A stretch of DNA of 64,000 nucleotides. Origin: Phytophthora sp. 'mugwort'. Taxonomy: Eukaryota > Oomycota > Peronosporomycetes > Peronosporales > Peronosporaceae. Each line of letters begins with the position of its first letter. Position 1 is the stretch's first letter. Positions 1 through 11,677 of this stretch are shown one piece after another. Under the pieces are notes generated by a model. That model saw only the letters and a program-made list of their open reading frames with translations. It had not been told where the DNA came from and ran no database searches. The stretch spans positions 3,162,001 through 3,226,000 of the forward strand of contig JAUCEF010000009.1 in NCBI GenBank assembly GCA_033558025.1, in the 5' to 3' direction. A program made the translations under genes and the position numbers.

Positions 1-620
1 AGAGCAGTAATCTTGCCAGCTGCATCGGTCGCAGTCGTGTCAAAACTAATTAACTTTTGCTCGGCCGTTGTGTCGGCTGCATCGTAGCAATTGGGATACA
101 AATTGGCCAGGAATGGCTGCGTGACACAGGCGTGCATTGCCTTTCGTGTCACTTGGAAGTTGACGGCACCTAGGACCTTGTTGAATGTAGCTACGCGTCC
201 CCATCGTTCCTTTGTCAGAGTGTTGCCATTGTAGTCTTCCGTGATAAAGACAGCCGGCACAAACGTGTCCGTCAACCAGTCAAAGACGTCGGAGGGCTGC
301 TGAATGTTGAAAAACTTCATGCTCGAGTCCGTCGTGACAGTGTCACTACCCGAAGTCGCAAGTGTCGAGGAGACAGCATCGCCTTGCTCGTACATGTTGG
401 TGGCTGGGATATGTGCGAACAACATGGAGACGAATGCACAAAAGTAGAGCACAGGCACGGGAATGCACCACACAGCCTTAACGATCTGGCGGTCGTGACA
501 CAGCGAGTCGTAGGCGGCTTGTATCGGGACGTCAAGTCGACGAACTGGAGCACTCTTCTTTGTTTGCAAGCTGCCACTTGGTGGACTGGGCAGCATGCTC
601 CCTGGTATCAATTTCTTCAT
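1..620 (-). CDS. Polycystin-like (PKD/TRPP-type) cation channel, N-terminal part
   Basis: The reading frame opens at the ATG at 618-620 and stays open for 206 codons to the window edge, so the gene is cut at its 3' end. The first ~55 residues are basic and hydrophilic (cytosolic N-terminus). A hydrophobic stretch follows (WCIPVPVLYFCAFVSMLF, about residues 57-74) that reads as TM1. Next comes the start of a large loop with a WL..TFVPAVF segment and a GRVATFNKVLGAV segment next to RK and Cys residues. That pattern (one helix, then a loop with W/F-P-x-F and a conserved G-x-V) matches the extracellular polycystin/TOP domain of PKD2-type channels. The pore and remaining helices lie outside the window. 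Assignment is from pattern recognition; another TRP-like channel with the same fold is possible. Confidence 0.6.
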   Translation of the reverse strand, partial: MKKLIPGSMLPSPPSGSLQTKKSAPVRRLDVPIQAAYDSLCHDRQIVKAVWCIPVPVLYFCAFVSMLFAHIPATNMYEQGDAVSSTLATSGSDTVTTDSSMKFFNIQQPSDVFDWLTDTFVPAVFITEDYNGNTLTKERWGRVATFNKVLGAVNFQVTRKAMHACVTQPFLANLYPNCYDAADTTAEQKLISFDTTATDAAGKITA

Positions 621-922
621 GCTCGAGGCCAGCTAAAGTTGTTGAGTGAGCAAAAGAGAGTCGCTGTTTCAAGGGGTTTCGCTCTTTTGACTGTTCCGAA
701 GATGGAATATTCCCATGAAAGAGAAACAAAAGAGAAACGCTAAGTGAAAATGGTCTGTCTCGTGGCATGAGAATGGCAGTCAGTTCCTTGTTAGATTTTA
801 ACTCAACGACCTCCACAAAGTCTGTTACATCCTTGGCACTTTTTCTTCTCTTGACAAAACAAAAATTAATTCCACTACACGTGGCTCCAACTCCTCTCCT
901 TTCCTCGGTGGTTCCCTTCTCT
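621..922. other. Intergenic spacer between two minus-strand genes
   Basis: No convincing coding region. It holds the 5' flank of the polycystin-like gene and the 3' flank of the next gene. It is AT-richer than the flanking genes, with pyrimidine-rich stretches near 880-940. Confidence 0.5.
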
Positions 923-1456
923 TCACTCTTTCTTGCTGTTCTTCATCGCCCCCTTCGACTTGTTGGCCACAACTTGCTTGAGAGCTCCACCAGCTACAAA
1001 GAGGAGAGCCGACAGCACGACGACCCACTTGGACCTCGTGAGGACACTGACGGCGGTCTCGAGTGTCTCCGACCGCTCCGGGAACAGCCTCAGAAGCTGT
1101 AGAATGAACACGTTCTCGACCACATCACAGGTCGCCGCCAGCACGGGTAACGTCCACACGAGTTGGCGCTCGGGCCACAGACGTCGCAGTAGCCCCAGCA
1201 GCGCCGTCGAGTAGATAACCGGGAAGAGCAGCAGGTCAAAGACGTAGAAGTCCACGTACAGAGCTCGACCGGAGACGCCGAGACACTCCAAGTGCGGGAA
1301 GATAGCGTCGGGCAGCAGCCAGAAGACACTGTCCAGCACGCTGCTGCACTGTGGCGGGAGCTCTCGCGCCCACTGTTTTTCCAGCTGCAGGATCAACAGG
1401 AATGACGGCACCAACGCGCCCAGCGCCGCCGCGAACAAGTGCGTCTCCAACGTCAT
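923..1456 (-). CDS. Small four-helix membrane protein, unknown function
   Basis: A 177-residue protein if translation starts at the ATG at 1454-1456. The frame stays open upstream, but that extension is proline-rich and runs into a G12 homopolymer, so the internal Met is preferred. Four hydrophobic segments are visible: about residues 8-26 (AAALGALVPSFLLILQL), 66-92 (DFYVFDLLLFPVIYSTALLGLL), 98-122 (LVWTLPVLAATCDVVENVFIL) and 144-161 (KWVVVLSALLFVAGGAL). The tail is lysine-rich (KSKGAMKNSKKE), consistent with a cytosolic C-terminus and possibly an ER-retrieval type lysine signal. The third helix contains charged or polar residues (CDVVEN). I do not recognise a family; the layout is that of a small integral membrane protein. 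Confidence 0.6.
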   Translation of the reverse strand: MTLETHLFAAALGALVPSFLLILQLEKQWARELPPQCSSVLDSVFWLLPDAIFPHLECLGVSGRALYVDFYVFDLLLFPVIYSTALLGLLRRLWPERQLVWTLPVLAATCDVVENVFILQLLRLFPERSETLETAVSVLTRSKWVVVLSALLFVAGGALKQVVANKSKGAMKNSKKE

Positions 1457-3081
1457 GAAGCTGAAATAACGTAACGGGGAGATATAAACCGGGTACACAA
1501 GGGGTACTGGGGGGGGGGGGTATCTCTGCAAATGGCTGCAGGCCGTGCAAGGTGGTGGTTGTTGCTAAGCCCCGAAGTACGAGGGTGAAGCAGGCGAATC
1601 ATTGTTAGTACTCCCACTGTGGACAAGTCGTGAGAGGGAGAATGGCAACAAGGAGGTGACCGCATGTAGTTTGCACCTGCCACTTCTGTAGATTCTTTTA
1701 CGAACGACTTCAACTAGAGGACCATTCAACTAGAGGGTCATCGCTTGTGGCTGCTAGTAGGAGAGCTAAGTTCACATCAAGAGCAGGACGTTAACTGAGG
1801 CTCTCCTTCTGCTATTGAGTATATCATGCAGCTTATCGGTGTATTAATAACTGGCCAGTCGTAACCTGCGCTCGCTGTTGAAATGCGAAATTGTAACTCG
1901 CTTTTCGAAAAGCCTATGATTATGCATGATATTCTGATGTTATCATCATCTCAGCGACTTCTAAGTTTATTAGTTGTACTAGATGATCGCCGCCCACTTT
2001 GCGGGCAGTAATGGTGAGTTTAGTCCCAACCCGTTGGCTCGCTCTTTCAGCACTACTCCTATCTAGTTCCAACCCGTTCCGTTCGCTGTTCCAGCCAGTG
2101 TTGGTCAGTCAAAATTTGCGGGCTTTGGTTATTGGGATAATGGAATTTGAGCAAATATGAATTGAAGCGAGAAATGAAGCATGCGAGTAGACTACGTGTC
2201 GCATAGTCGGTCACTCGAGCTGGCGACGTACCGAGCGGCAATCTAAGCAAGCAACAGAGAATTAGCAACAACAACAACAACAGTAGAAGCCTAACTAGGC
2301 GTACCTCGAAGCCGTTGGTTCGTGTGCGTGAGTCGCTTTCGAGGGAGCACACGACGTCGCCAACGCGTACTCTGGTAGTCCCAATAGAAATTCGACTGGA
2401 GCTCGAAGTCCTGCATAATCTGTGTCGCGAAATGCTGAACGGGTCCCAAGTGAGCTCCTCGAAACCGAGCCATGGGCAAGGTACATCGTCACAACGTTAA
2501 TACGACGTTGGACCAAATTTGTTAAGGTCGTATTCGTCATCCTCCAGCGTAGCTTCTTTATACGCGGCTGCCCTAAAGCGCTCACCGCGGTCTATGATGT
2601 TGACACCGTCTTCATCAGAAGTGCTGCCATCTTGCGAGTGGACGGGACTCGGAGAAGCGACAATGACAGCGCCGCGAACGTGGCTAAACTGCCCACGACG
2701 GCGCGGGAAGCTCGATGCGTGCCTACTACGAGGGGGGGGGGGGGAGGCACCATGGCGGGTTGGTAGCTTCGCAACTATGAGGTAAATATGTGAATGGACC
2801 ACGCGAGCGGCCTGTCGGTGCCATAAACACATTAAATTGAATAGCCGCTTTGATATAATACAAACCGTAAGTATTCTTTACTACTCCACCAGTAAATATG
2901 TATAAACGCATAAACAAAGCGTTGCTGAAAGCAAGTTCTATATTGTTGGGCAGGCTATAATTACATTAAGTGAATCTGACAGTGGTTATTACGGCAGCGA
3001 ACCAATTCACATGGTTGTTCGGAAAAAGCTTTTCAGTGAGTTACGATTGTCGCTTGCAGTAGGGGTACAGGGCAACTCCAG
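1457..3081. other. Intergenic region, no gene recognised
   Basis: Only short spurious frames occur on either strand. Visible features are two long G homopolymers (1509-1520 and 2732-2744) and an ACA/ACAACA run near 2266-2283. The right end borders the Gypsy 5' LTR. Confidence 0.5.
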
Positions 3082-3870
3082 TGTGGTGTAGTGAACGCCA
3101 GATTAAGTGCTCACATCGCACTTAAGTAAGCAACCACGGTACTGCTCGCTGAGTACGAAATCAGCTAACAACCCGGCTACTCGACTGGATGAACTCAGCT
3201 GGCCGTTGAGTTTGGGTGGTTACATTGAGATCTTTGCAGAGGGTCGGTTTAGAGCCGACCGCGTTTCGTTTCATTTGATGTTGTATAGGAACATAGTTAA
3301 CAATAGGAGGAGCCCCTTGGGTGCTCCCGCGAGATAAATTAGTAAGGAGTAACTCTTTCGAAGTACAAGACAAGTGTACACTGTCCGGTAAGTCCCTGAA
3401 CGGGCTGGATTATGGTTACCGTTGACACCCCGAGAGTCATAGCTTGTAGGGTTTACTGGTAGCGCCAAGAGAACTAGTTCGGCCCGGGGAAGGGCGTGTC
3501 TCGCCAAACGCGAAGGCACAAGTCCTGCCGAACTCGGCGGGCCGGTAGGCCGTACAGTCAGGGTACCGTAACACTCTAGCTCAGAAGCCTTTGCTCTCGG
3601 CGACCCGCCAAAGCGCTAACGCGCCGTCGTCCGCTCTTTAGCAGAGGACACGGGATATCTGAGCCAGAGGCAGTCAGCTCAGCTGGCCTCTGTGTATTGA
3701 CTGTCTTGGAGGCACTTGGTCTCGGCGGAAGCGAGACACCACTGGGCTGGAAGGGCCGAATCGCTAGGGGCAACCCAGCGCAGGCCAACAAGGGCCGACT
3801 AACTCGGCTATTGTTGTGTTTCTTGCCTAGTATTCACATCTGACGATTTTGTGTGTGCTGCAATACCACA
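3082..3870 (+). repeat. 5' LTR of the chromo-Gypsy element
   Basis: The sequence begins TGTGGTG and ends ATACCACA just before a primer-binding-like site, giving a TG...CA-bounded 789-bp LTR. Its first ~316 bp (3082-3397) matches 21274-21637 closely: blocks such as GTGGTTACATTGAGATCTTT and AGACAAGTGTACACTGTCC occur in both. The remaining ~470 bp has no counterpart at the 3' end, so the 3' end rests on the terminal CA and the adjacent primer site. An alternative reading is that the LTR ends near 3397. Confidence 0.65.
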
Positions 3871-3872
3871 AC

Positions 3873-3890
3873 TGGCACCGCGACCCGGGA
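3873..3890 (+). other. Candidate primer-binding site (tRNA-Asp-like)
   Basis: TGGCACCGCGACCCGGGA begins two bases after the LTR terminal CA. It starts with the obligatory TGG (complement of tRNA CCA) and resembles the reverse complement of an eukaryotic tRNA-Asp acceptor/T-arm at most positions. The spacing is right for a Gypsy element. The tRNA identity is inferred from memory of tRNA-Asp and could be a different tRNA. Confidence 0.5.
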
Positions 3891-4233
3891 ACAGGGTGTG
3901 CTTGTTTTCACAGGTGCCAGGTTAACCAAGTTTCAAGTACTGAGCAGGATGGTCAAGGGATTGTCAACGTCAAGCGGAGCAAGCCCAGCGACAGCTGGAG
4001 GTTCATCCCTCGCGAGGTCGAGCTCGGCTGCTGGGCTAATCTGACCTGACGGCGGGACCGTCGGCAGCGTCCGGTTTGACAAAGACGAGACTGAGACCAA
4101 GGAGATGAAGAGAGACGTGATGAAGATTATGAAGTGAAGGAGGAAGTCGAGTATGTGAAGACGACGACAGAGTTGCGTGCGGAGCTCGACGAAATGTCGC
4201 TCCAAATGAGCCGGATGGGAAATCCGCGCCCAG

Positions 4234-6154
4234 TTGAGCTGCAATCTCGCCGCTGAACTCGACGATGATGTGGACGGTGAAGATCATGGTGTTGCTCAAG
4301 GAGAACGGCCACCCCTAGTGCCACAAACGACACGTAACACCGACACGCCGAGTGCGAACAAGGTGTTGGCGCGACTCGGCGAAGAGATGAGGTCCCAGTC
4401 TAAAAAAAAAAAAAAAAAAATGTTTGCACCGGTGGCCATAGCTCAAGCAAAATGGCCGATTTTAGGCCCAGAGCTCACTCAACCGGTGAACAGTACAAGT
4501 ATCAACAAACTCGTGGAAGATACGGTGCTGCTGCTGAGGGCAATGGGTTACCGTTGCAATGGTCGCCCAAACAGCTTGACCTTATCCGGCTGGGATCTCC
4601 GCCGAGCCAGCATGGAGTTGACTCATTGGAAACGCCGACTACGAGCAGCGTTCGGTTTGGAGAAAGCTCCAGGACCTCAACCGATGATCGCCAAACGCAT
4701 AGCCGAGCTCGTCGAAGACCCTAGCAAGGTCCCGCTTCCGAAGACGCCTGAAACTAAGCGAGTGGGTAAATTCCGATCCACCGAAGGGACTCCGTATTTA
4801 GAAGACTCGCCATGTTGAAGTATCCGAAGCAAGCGAAGGAGCAAGTGGTTCGTTATGATTACATTCGTGATGAAGACGAGCTCGAAGACGAAACCAAAGA
4901 TCATAAGGCGAGTTATGACGGCTACTCCGGTGACTGTGAAGCGTCAGTGAAAGAGAAAATCCGCCGACTCAGCTACGATGAAGTCGACCGGAACGACACG
5001 CAATACCTGGAATTGAGAACCCATTTTTCCCTGGACAAGATGGCTGAATTCGATGGGAGGCGATTCCCGTCGGACGCATCGTTGCAGTGGTTGAAGAGAT
5101 TCATCTATGAGATGAAAAGAACTCGGATGCCTCAGAACTCGTGGTGCGAGCCGTTCTCGCTGTGCTTGAGTCGAGTGTCCAAAAGCTGGTACCGCCAGCT
5201 GGACCGGCGGACTCAGACGAAGTGGAGCGTGCTCAGCGAGAAGTTCTTGGTTATTATTGTTCTCAATTCGACCTGTCGGCGCGTACCCGATACTACTCAG
5301 CGATTCGTAAAGAGAAGGAACCCATTGGTGACATCCCTCGTCCGTTTGAATGTATACGCACGCACTGCCAAGATCCAGTATGGGAAGGGCGGAACAGATG
5401 CTGCTGAGCACGTAGAGCAGTTCTTGCTCCATTGCGGGGACGACGATATCACGGATCTGTTGTACCCGCTCCAGCTCACCGACATTCACCGTGTTGAACA
5501 ATTCATCAATCGATGTATCTTGGTGCGAAAACATAAGAAACAACGCGACCTACCGGTTTCAGGCAAAACCAGAGAGACTCGGCGCGGAGACAACACTCGG
5601 CGTGGAGATGGAAGTCGGCGGAGCGAGGCTCGGCCGATGACAGACGCGAATCCTGCAGAGATGACCGCCGAGATCGCCGATATGAGGGCCGTGATCGCCG
5701 AGTCGCACTTGCCGATGCAACAGTTGATGAACCCTACCACGGTGTTGACCAGCGACAGCCAAGTCGAGTGGCCTCGGCGAATAAAGATAGCGACTACAGT
5801 GACTATAGCGAGTCTAATTCAGACCCGGATCAAGATTATCTCGACGCGGGGGAAGTCAGCGACCGCTCCAAGAACTCTGCTGGACGAGCCGACTCAAACA
5901 GTAAACGTTCGGCCACAGCCAGTCAACCGCTCAACATTTCTGACCGCCAAGACCGCCGAGATGACTTGCGTGAACGGCAGCGTTTCGGACGCAGAGATCG
6001 CCGTGATGACTCACATGAACGTCCACGTTACGATCGTCGGGACCGCCGAGATGACTCACGCGAACGCCCTCGCTACGGACCACGCCCCCCGTGTGGAGGC
6101 GATGGCCACTCAGAACATTTCTGCTGTGGTGTAGCGGGATCGGTCAAAATATGA
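4234..6154 (+). pseudogene. gag: Gag polyprotein of the chromo-Gypsy element (frameshifted)
   Basis: The coding capacity is split over several frames: 4234-4818, 4812-6134, a middle stretch near 5160-5400 in another frame, and 5768-6154. The capsid-like part (about 5035-5540) includes KFDG-type entry text (MAEFDGRRFPSDAS), a W..LKRFIYEMK helix and a later AEHVEQFLLHCGDDD segment, as in oomycete Gypsy capsids. Downstream is an Arg/Asp-rich tract with a repeating RRDRRDDSRERPRYG-like unit, then PPCGGDGHSEHFC at 6089-6125, a CCHC-type zinc knuckle (one Cys of the classical spacing uncertain). An A18 run at 4403-4420 adjoins an in-frame methionine. At least two indels are needed to join the frames, so no functional Gag is made. 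Confidence 0.75.
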
Positions 6155-6894
6155 TTAAGACCCGATCCGCTTACCAACGGCGCCCAGACACCGCCTAATG
6201 GAGGGGGTTCCCCGATGATCCGTGATCAGCTGAACTTAGTCTCACCTTGTATACCGATCGGCGAGCTGGATCTGCTCTCTTGGAACTCCCAAGGATGCAG
6301 CGATGTAAGTCTTGAACGTCCTGGCAGGACGTGGGGACGTGGAGCAGCGCGGACGTCTTCGCTCTGCTGCCGTTATTGGTTTCGAGCTGAGGTAGTCGAC
6401 CTTGGATCGGGGCCTGGACTTGATCCGAGGCCGAGGTTGCCGTGTGGCATTGTTCCTTTCTTTTCCTTGAGTTGCTTGCCGCTTCCTTTAGCGGGATCTT
6501 GCGAGTTGAGAGTCGTAGCGATCGTCGGCTAAGCACTGAATGCCAATCGATCGAGGTATGCGCTTGAGGAGAAGCTCGCTAGCCTTGGGGGGGAGGGGGG
6601 GGGGGTCGTCCAATATCCGATCCGCTCACCCGACACTAGATCTGCTACCTTGGGCTAGTCGACATCTTGGGGGCCAATGTAGTTCCCTTCCCAAGGTATT
6701 TGAAAACCGCCTAAAGTCGTCCAATGCAAACTCGAGTCGGATTGTTGCTTGTCCTTTTCTTGTCCTACCCTCCCATCCTGAACCCTATCTCGTACCACCT
6801 GAATCTTCTGAATCTTGATCTTCTTCAACCACTCAACACGTACCGTCTTCACACTTACCCATTTCCAAGGATGATTGCTGCTCGAATCCCGATC

Positions 6895-7645
6895 CGCCAG
6901 ATCGCGGATGTCAGAACACGTATGCCAATCTGACAGATCGAGGATGTCGGAATCTTTATGCCGATCGGTGAAAACCGATCAACCCGATCTGCTCGATCTT
7001 GTCCGCAAGGTCGATCCGATCTGCCCGATCTCGGACGGCGGGATGTAGGCCGATCTGTGGACGCCGGATCAGCCCGATCTGTCCGATCCCGTTATCGATC
7101 TGCCGATCCCGGACGACAGGGCGTAGCCCTATCTGCGCGCGCCAGATCAGCCCGATCTTCCAGATCCCGAACGCCAGATCGGTCCGATCTGTCCGTCCCC
7201 GCTATCGATCCGCCCGATCTGGCAGATCCCGTATGTCCGAACCTCTATGTCGATCTGCTAGAAAGGGTGTACCGATCCGATCGAGGGCTGATCTTGATCG
7301 ATTACGGTCCGCTGAATTGATCAGAGTCGATATAGGCCGGTCTCGATCTGCATGTCACCGATCGGTCTTGATTCATGCCCCTTGACTCCAACCTTGATGT
7401 CTGGCGCCGATCCGATCTGAGCCGATCGGGACTAAACGTGGTCCGATCCGCATGTCGCCGATCGGTCTTGATCTTCATTCCTTGCCGGGATCTGGTCTAA
7501 GCTCCGGCGTGATCGAGGGTCGATCGGGAGTGACTGTGGTTATTTAGATAGACCGGTCACGATCTGGGTCGCCGTCAAACTCGTTTTCTGCCCCTGTCAG
7601 TTGTCCTCTGGTTGATTTTTTCCAGCCTATCTCGCAGATCGGCTC
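6895..7645. repeat. GATC-saturated degenerate tandem repeat inside the Gypsy element
   Basis: I count roughly 40 GATC tetramers in about 750 bp, where about three would be expected by chance. Many sit in CCGATCTG or CCCGATC contexts. A repeating unit of about 78 bp is visible: the block starting CCGATCTCGGACGGCGGG (7025) recurs as CCGATCCCGGACGACAGGG (7103), and CGGATCAGCCCGATCTGTCC (about 7062) recurs as CAGATCAGCCCGATCTTCC (about 7142). Looser GATC-rich text extends back to about 6200. It lies between gag and protease, with no conserved protein recognisable in any frame. Confidence 0.8.
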
Positions 7646-7864
7646 GTTACTGCGGGGTTTGAGACTCTTATTCGACTCTGGTCCACACTGCCGTCGACGC
7701 TACAGGTTCTGCAAACAGGTACATGAAGTCAGGCGCTGCGAGAGGTTCCAGCGTCTGGAAACGCCCACCAAATATGTCCGAACGTCAGTCGACAAGTCGG
7801 CTGTGCCAGCTGAGCTCCACGACATTTACGAGCCGAAGGATTTAAACTCGGCGGCCCGCCAACG

Positions 7865-8957
7865 GTGACTGGGTTGGAAAATAACGGGCTGCCACAGTCA
7901 GCTGAGCCAGTCGTGGAAGCGAACTACGTGTTTGCTTTTGTAGGCGAAGCACAACGGCCCGAGAAATGGGGTGAAGACAACGACGAACTTGAATGTGAAA
8001 TTGACGGGAATATTAAACTCAGCGATCCAGAGGAAGATTGCCGAGTTGTTATGAGTGGGGGAGTAGAGACCCGGCGACGAAGAAAAGTCGATGGCAGCGT
8101 GGTGACGGTGAAACTGCGTCCCGGAGAGCGCATAGGCTGGTAGTCGGCACAAAAGTTCGATCGCCGAGTTCATATGCAAGCTCCAGGGATGGCTGCGGTA
8201 AATGATGAGCGGACGAAGATTCTACTCAATTCTGGGACAAACGTCTCGGCGATAAGTGAATCTTTCACACGGCGGCTGCGATTGAAGCGGCATACAAGCC
8301 CTGATTTACAGATCAATGTGCAAGGGGTAGGCAAAGGCAAGGTGCCTACGACAACGAGGGCAATGGTTAAAATTACACTCGGCTGAAATATCGTATACGA
8401 ATTTGAAGTCTGGGTTATGTCGCATCATGCGGATCTTGACTTAATCCTGGGTACCGAGTTTATGGTGCCAGCCGGAATACAACTGGATCTCTACAACTCG
8501 ACTGCGAAATTGCCAGATGAAGTTGTAGTACCACTCCTCAAGTCGCGCAATGCCGAGTTAGGATAATCGGAGTATGGTAACCAGGCTACCGATGATCCCA
8601 TTGAATCGCTGAGTGTGCCGAGTCGGCTGATAGCTGAGTTCAGTTTACGGCGCCGTCATCCGAGTTATGATACTCACGAACTGTGGGTGCGACGCACTAA
8701 CGATTGGATTCCGATGGTTGTGCATAACCCCTGGGCCAAAGCTGTACGGGTTATGATTCTAAATGTTAGCAGTAAACTGGTATGGTGCCCCGCTCAGTTC
8801 CCGGCGGTGCTTTGGGCACCACATGGTAATCTTCCACCAGACAATGGCTATGTAAGGCTCAACTCAGCGAAATATCGTTATTAGCAAGTTCTAGCTTTCG
8901 AGTCGGCTATCGATAAAGATCTGTTGAGAAAGGAACAACAACTGTACGATGAGTGGA
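7865..8957 (+). pseudogene. Retroviral-type aspartic protease region of the chromo-Gypsy element
   Basis: An acidic linker (7865-8143) ends in a TAG after GERIGW and is followed by the protease. The active-site loop reads ILLNSGTNVSAIS (8217-8255), where the family has D-S/T-G, so the catalytic Asp is Asn (codon AAT). Further on are QGVGKGKVPTTT, then VKITLG with a TGA stop (8384-8386), after which the frame continues NIVYEFEVW and the second conserved block LDLILGTEF (about 8438-8464). A further frame (8615-8884) carries VWCPAQFP and GYVRLNSAKY, linker motifs between protease and RT. Loss of the catalytic Asp plus stops makes this non-functional. Confidence 0.75.
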
Positions 8958-9868
8958 TCCTATAACAACCAACCAGCAGTGGAAAAACAGCAGTATGAAA
9001 CCCCGACAGGAATGATACCGCGGGAACAACACAGTCCTAGCAGCCTAGAAGCAGAACCCACTTGTGCACAGCATTCGGAGCGGTTGGAACGATCCAGGAG
9101 CGATATTATATTCCCTGAGGATCAAACCCGGCCTGCAACTGATTCTTCCGACTCTGAATGCTCTTCCGCTGAGTCCGCTGGACCCTGGATAGTTTAAGGA
9201 TGGAATCAGCTGAGGTCAAACAGTCTTCAGGTGAGTTAGTAAACTCGGCGGACACATCTCGCACCTCGGAAGGGGTGATAGACTCCGTTACCCCAGTAAT
9301 TTGGGTAGCCGAGATCGGTTCGAGTGAGTCTATCAACACAAGGGATGCTCCCACTAGCACGATAATGAAAGCTCCCGCCGGCGTTGGAGAAGTCAGCGAG
9401 AAGAACAGAACCAACCCAGCGGAGACACCTAGCAGAGAGCTATGGAGTGAAGAAATCGATGTGTGACGAATCTCTTGCAGACGACCCCAAACAGGATCTG
9501 CGACTTCGCCTTATGGTCGCGATGGCGACGTTCGATGATCTGGCTATAACGATTGCGAACGTTGAAATTGCGGATATAAAAGGACCTGCCCTGGCCACGA
9601 CAAAAACTACTACCAGCACTGTAACTGCCCATCAAAACTGTTAGGTACACAAGTGCCACATAAATTTACCCGATCAGCCGTGTCCCGACGACCACCACCA
9701 ATTTCACACCCTACATTGCATCACTCGCAGCGTGCACGCCACGAAGTTATGACCAATTAGACTCCAGTATTGCACTGATTTAGACCAGAGAAAACATTTA
9801 AAGTGGCGCAGTGTGGCACCTAGTCCATCATTCTCGATCTGTATCGCCCCTACCCTCACCGCCGCTCC
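8958..9868 (+). other. Gypsy internal linker running into nested MULE sequence
   Basis: Ser/Glu-rich frames (8949-9197, 9200-9466) read like a low-complexity protease-RT linker with several stops. Somewhere after about 9640 the sequence passes into the nested MULE. I could not find a convincing terminal inverted repeat or target duplication marking the junction. Confidence 0.35.
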
Positions 9869-11677
9869 CTCCACTGCCATGCCTCGCCGGATTTTGTGGG
9901 AAAGCCTCGCTATCGACATTACCTTAGCGGATGCTGACATGCTGTTGGAGAGCGTGAAGCAATTTACTACTGATAAGAGCGATTTAAGCCAGTGCTGCAT
10001 TTGCAGCGATTCAACACCCTACTACATGCGAACGCAGCTTCTGCGTGCGGCTGCACTGCCTGCTCATCTGCCCAGCCAGTATTGAAATGTCCCTGGCGCG
10101 GCCTTGTTCAATCGTGCCAGATTCTCGACGTCGTGGCCCTGGATGAAGTCCGCGCGCACGTCACCCCGGTGCGATCGCCATTCAAGCCTCGCTTGACCCC
10201 CCTGATGAAGGAAGCGGTGCGCGACTGGGCATCGCAAGGTCTCCGCCCAGCCAGAATTTGTCGCTCCCTTATCAAGCGCTTCAACCTGTTTGAGGCCAGC
10301 ACCCCTTTCCTGTCGGTGGTGCACCGCTTCGTCCACCACTACGTTGCTACCCATCTTGGTGGAAGCGACGCTTTAGATGCTGTGCGGCTCAAAGTGAAGG
10401 AGGCAGCTTTCACGGGCCAGGAAGAGGAGACAACGCCGTTCATTTTCACCTTGAATACCGACAGGGAGGGCAACCCGATTGTCGGCAACGGTAGTGACCA
10501 TCGGCCTTTCGTGGTTGGCGTGAGCACCTAACGGTTTCTGAATCAAGCTGATCGTGATCCGGAGTCGTTCATCCTACACGTAGCTGCAACATATAAATTG
10601 CCTCAGGTCGGTTATTCCGTGTCGGAATTTCGGGTCGAGCCAGGTGCTTCCACTTGTTTGCTATGTTCACAATGAAGCTCAGTACGCCGAGGTGCTGTCG
10701 ATGCTTCGTCAGGTCTTCACCGCCGTGATAGGCAAGCCGTTACGAGTGACAATGGCAATGGGCGATGCCGACACCGCCAAGTGGAACGCGCTGCAAGAAG
10801 CATTTGGTGCCCAAGCAACTTTCTTCCGTTTCCTCATGTGTTACTTTCGTGTAGCGAAAAGATCTACGAAAAGACGCGGGCGTTCGAGTCCAGCGTCGCG
10901 GCAATGGTCATTCGTCGCGTTCACGAGTTGCACTTCTCTCGATCCGATGCTGAGTTTCTGCAACGACAGGCTGAAGTGATGGAAGAGAGGAATAAGTGGA
11001 TTCGACTTGCGCATTTCAAAACCTACTTCACAAAAGTCTGGCTAAACCCGCGAGTGTGGCGTTGGCAGTGTTACCACACTCCTAGCGGTTTCACTACAAC
11101 AAATAACCCGTCCGAGACTTTCAACGCTGCACTCAAACGCGATGTCACTCTGCGCCCCAGACTCAAGGTGGGGGCCCTTCTCGACCAGCTCCAGATTCTC
11201 AGTAGGGCGGAGAGCGTTCGTGCAGACGCTTTCCAAACTAGCCCAGCGTTTGATGATCTCCTTGTGCGGCCTGCTAGAGCTCTGGTACGTGCTGGTCTAC
11301 TCCATGAATGTCGCCCGCAACACAACATCATCAGTTTCTTGCTGGGAAACATCGACACAAACGAGAATCGTCAGACTGTCAACGTGTTTGCAATCCTGTC
11401 AACAAGAATCTATGACGTCATCGACCGCCGTTCTCGGGAGGAACTACCCGTTACAGCGCAGCTTGGCGTGAAGACCGCCCGGATGGAACACTTTGACATG
11501 CCATCGTCAGGATGGGAAGTCGATATCGAAGCTCGCAGTTACCCCTGTCGCCTGTGCTGGAAGCAGGGTTGTTGCGTGCACGTCTTGTATGCGTTAGGGA
11601 CCGTGGGAAGAATGGATATGTCTGGCCGCGAGACGCTGGTATATCGCGGCACCAACAAACGGAAGCGTGCCCAGTAG
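9869..11677 (+). pseudogene. MULE (Mutator-like) transposase remnant nested in the Gypsy element
   Basis: The N-terminal part starts at the ATG at 9879-9881 (MPRRILWESLA). It shifts frame near 10000 into a segment with RLTPLMKEAVRDWASQGLRP, a DNA-binding-like helical region. A stop at 10529-10531 and frame changes near 10640 and 10830 interrupt the catalytic domain. The MGDADTAKWNALQEAFG block (about 10758-10808) corresponds to the conserved Asp region of MULE transposases, and NPSETFNAALKRDV (about 11107-11148) to the downstream N-x-x-E/N helix. A SWIM-type zinc finger closes the protein: CRLCWKQGCCVHVL (about 11546-11587), giving CxC-xn-CxH-like spacing. A G/C-rich CAGCAGAGCGGC repeat lies downstream (11840-11950). 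Dead copy. Confidence 0.7.

Noticed and set aside
3398..3520. Alternative primer-binding sites (TGG at about 3407, 3413 and 3455)
   Set aside because: None is preceded by a CA-terminated LTR end, and none extends a tRNA match as well as the site at 3873.
6958..7385. Two 120-codon plus-strand frames in the GATC array
   Set aside because: Composition is dictated by the CCGATC repeat (S/R/P/D-rich in every frame); no sign of a real protein.
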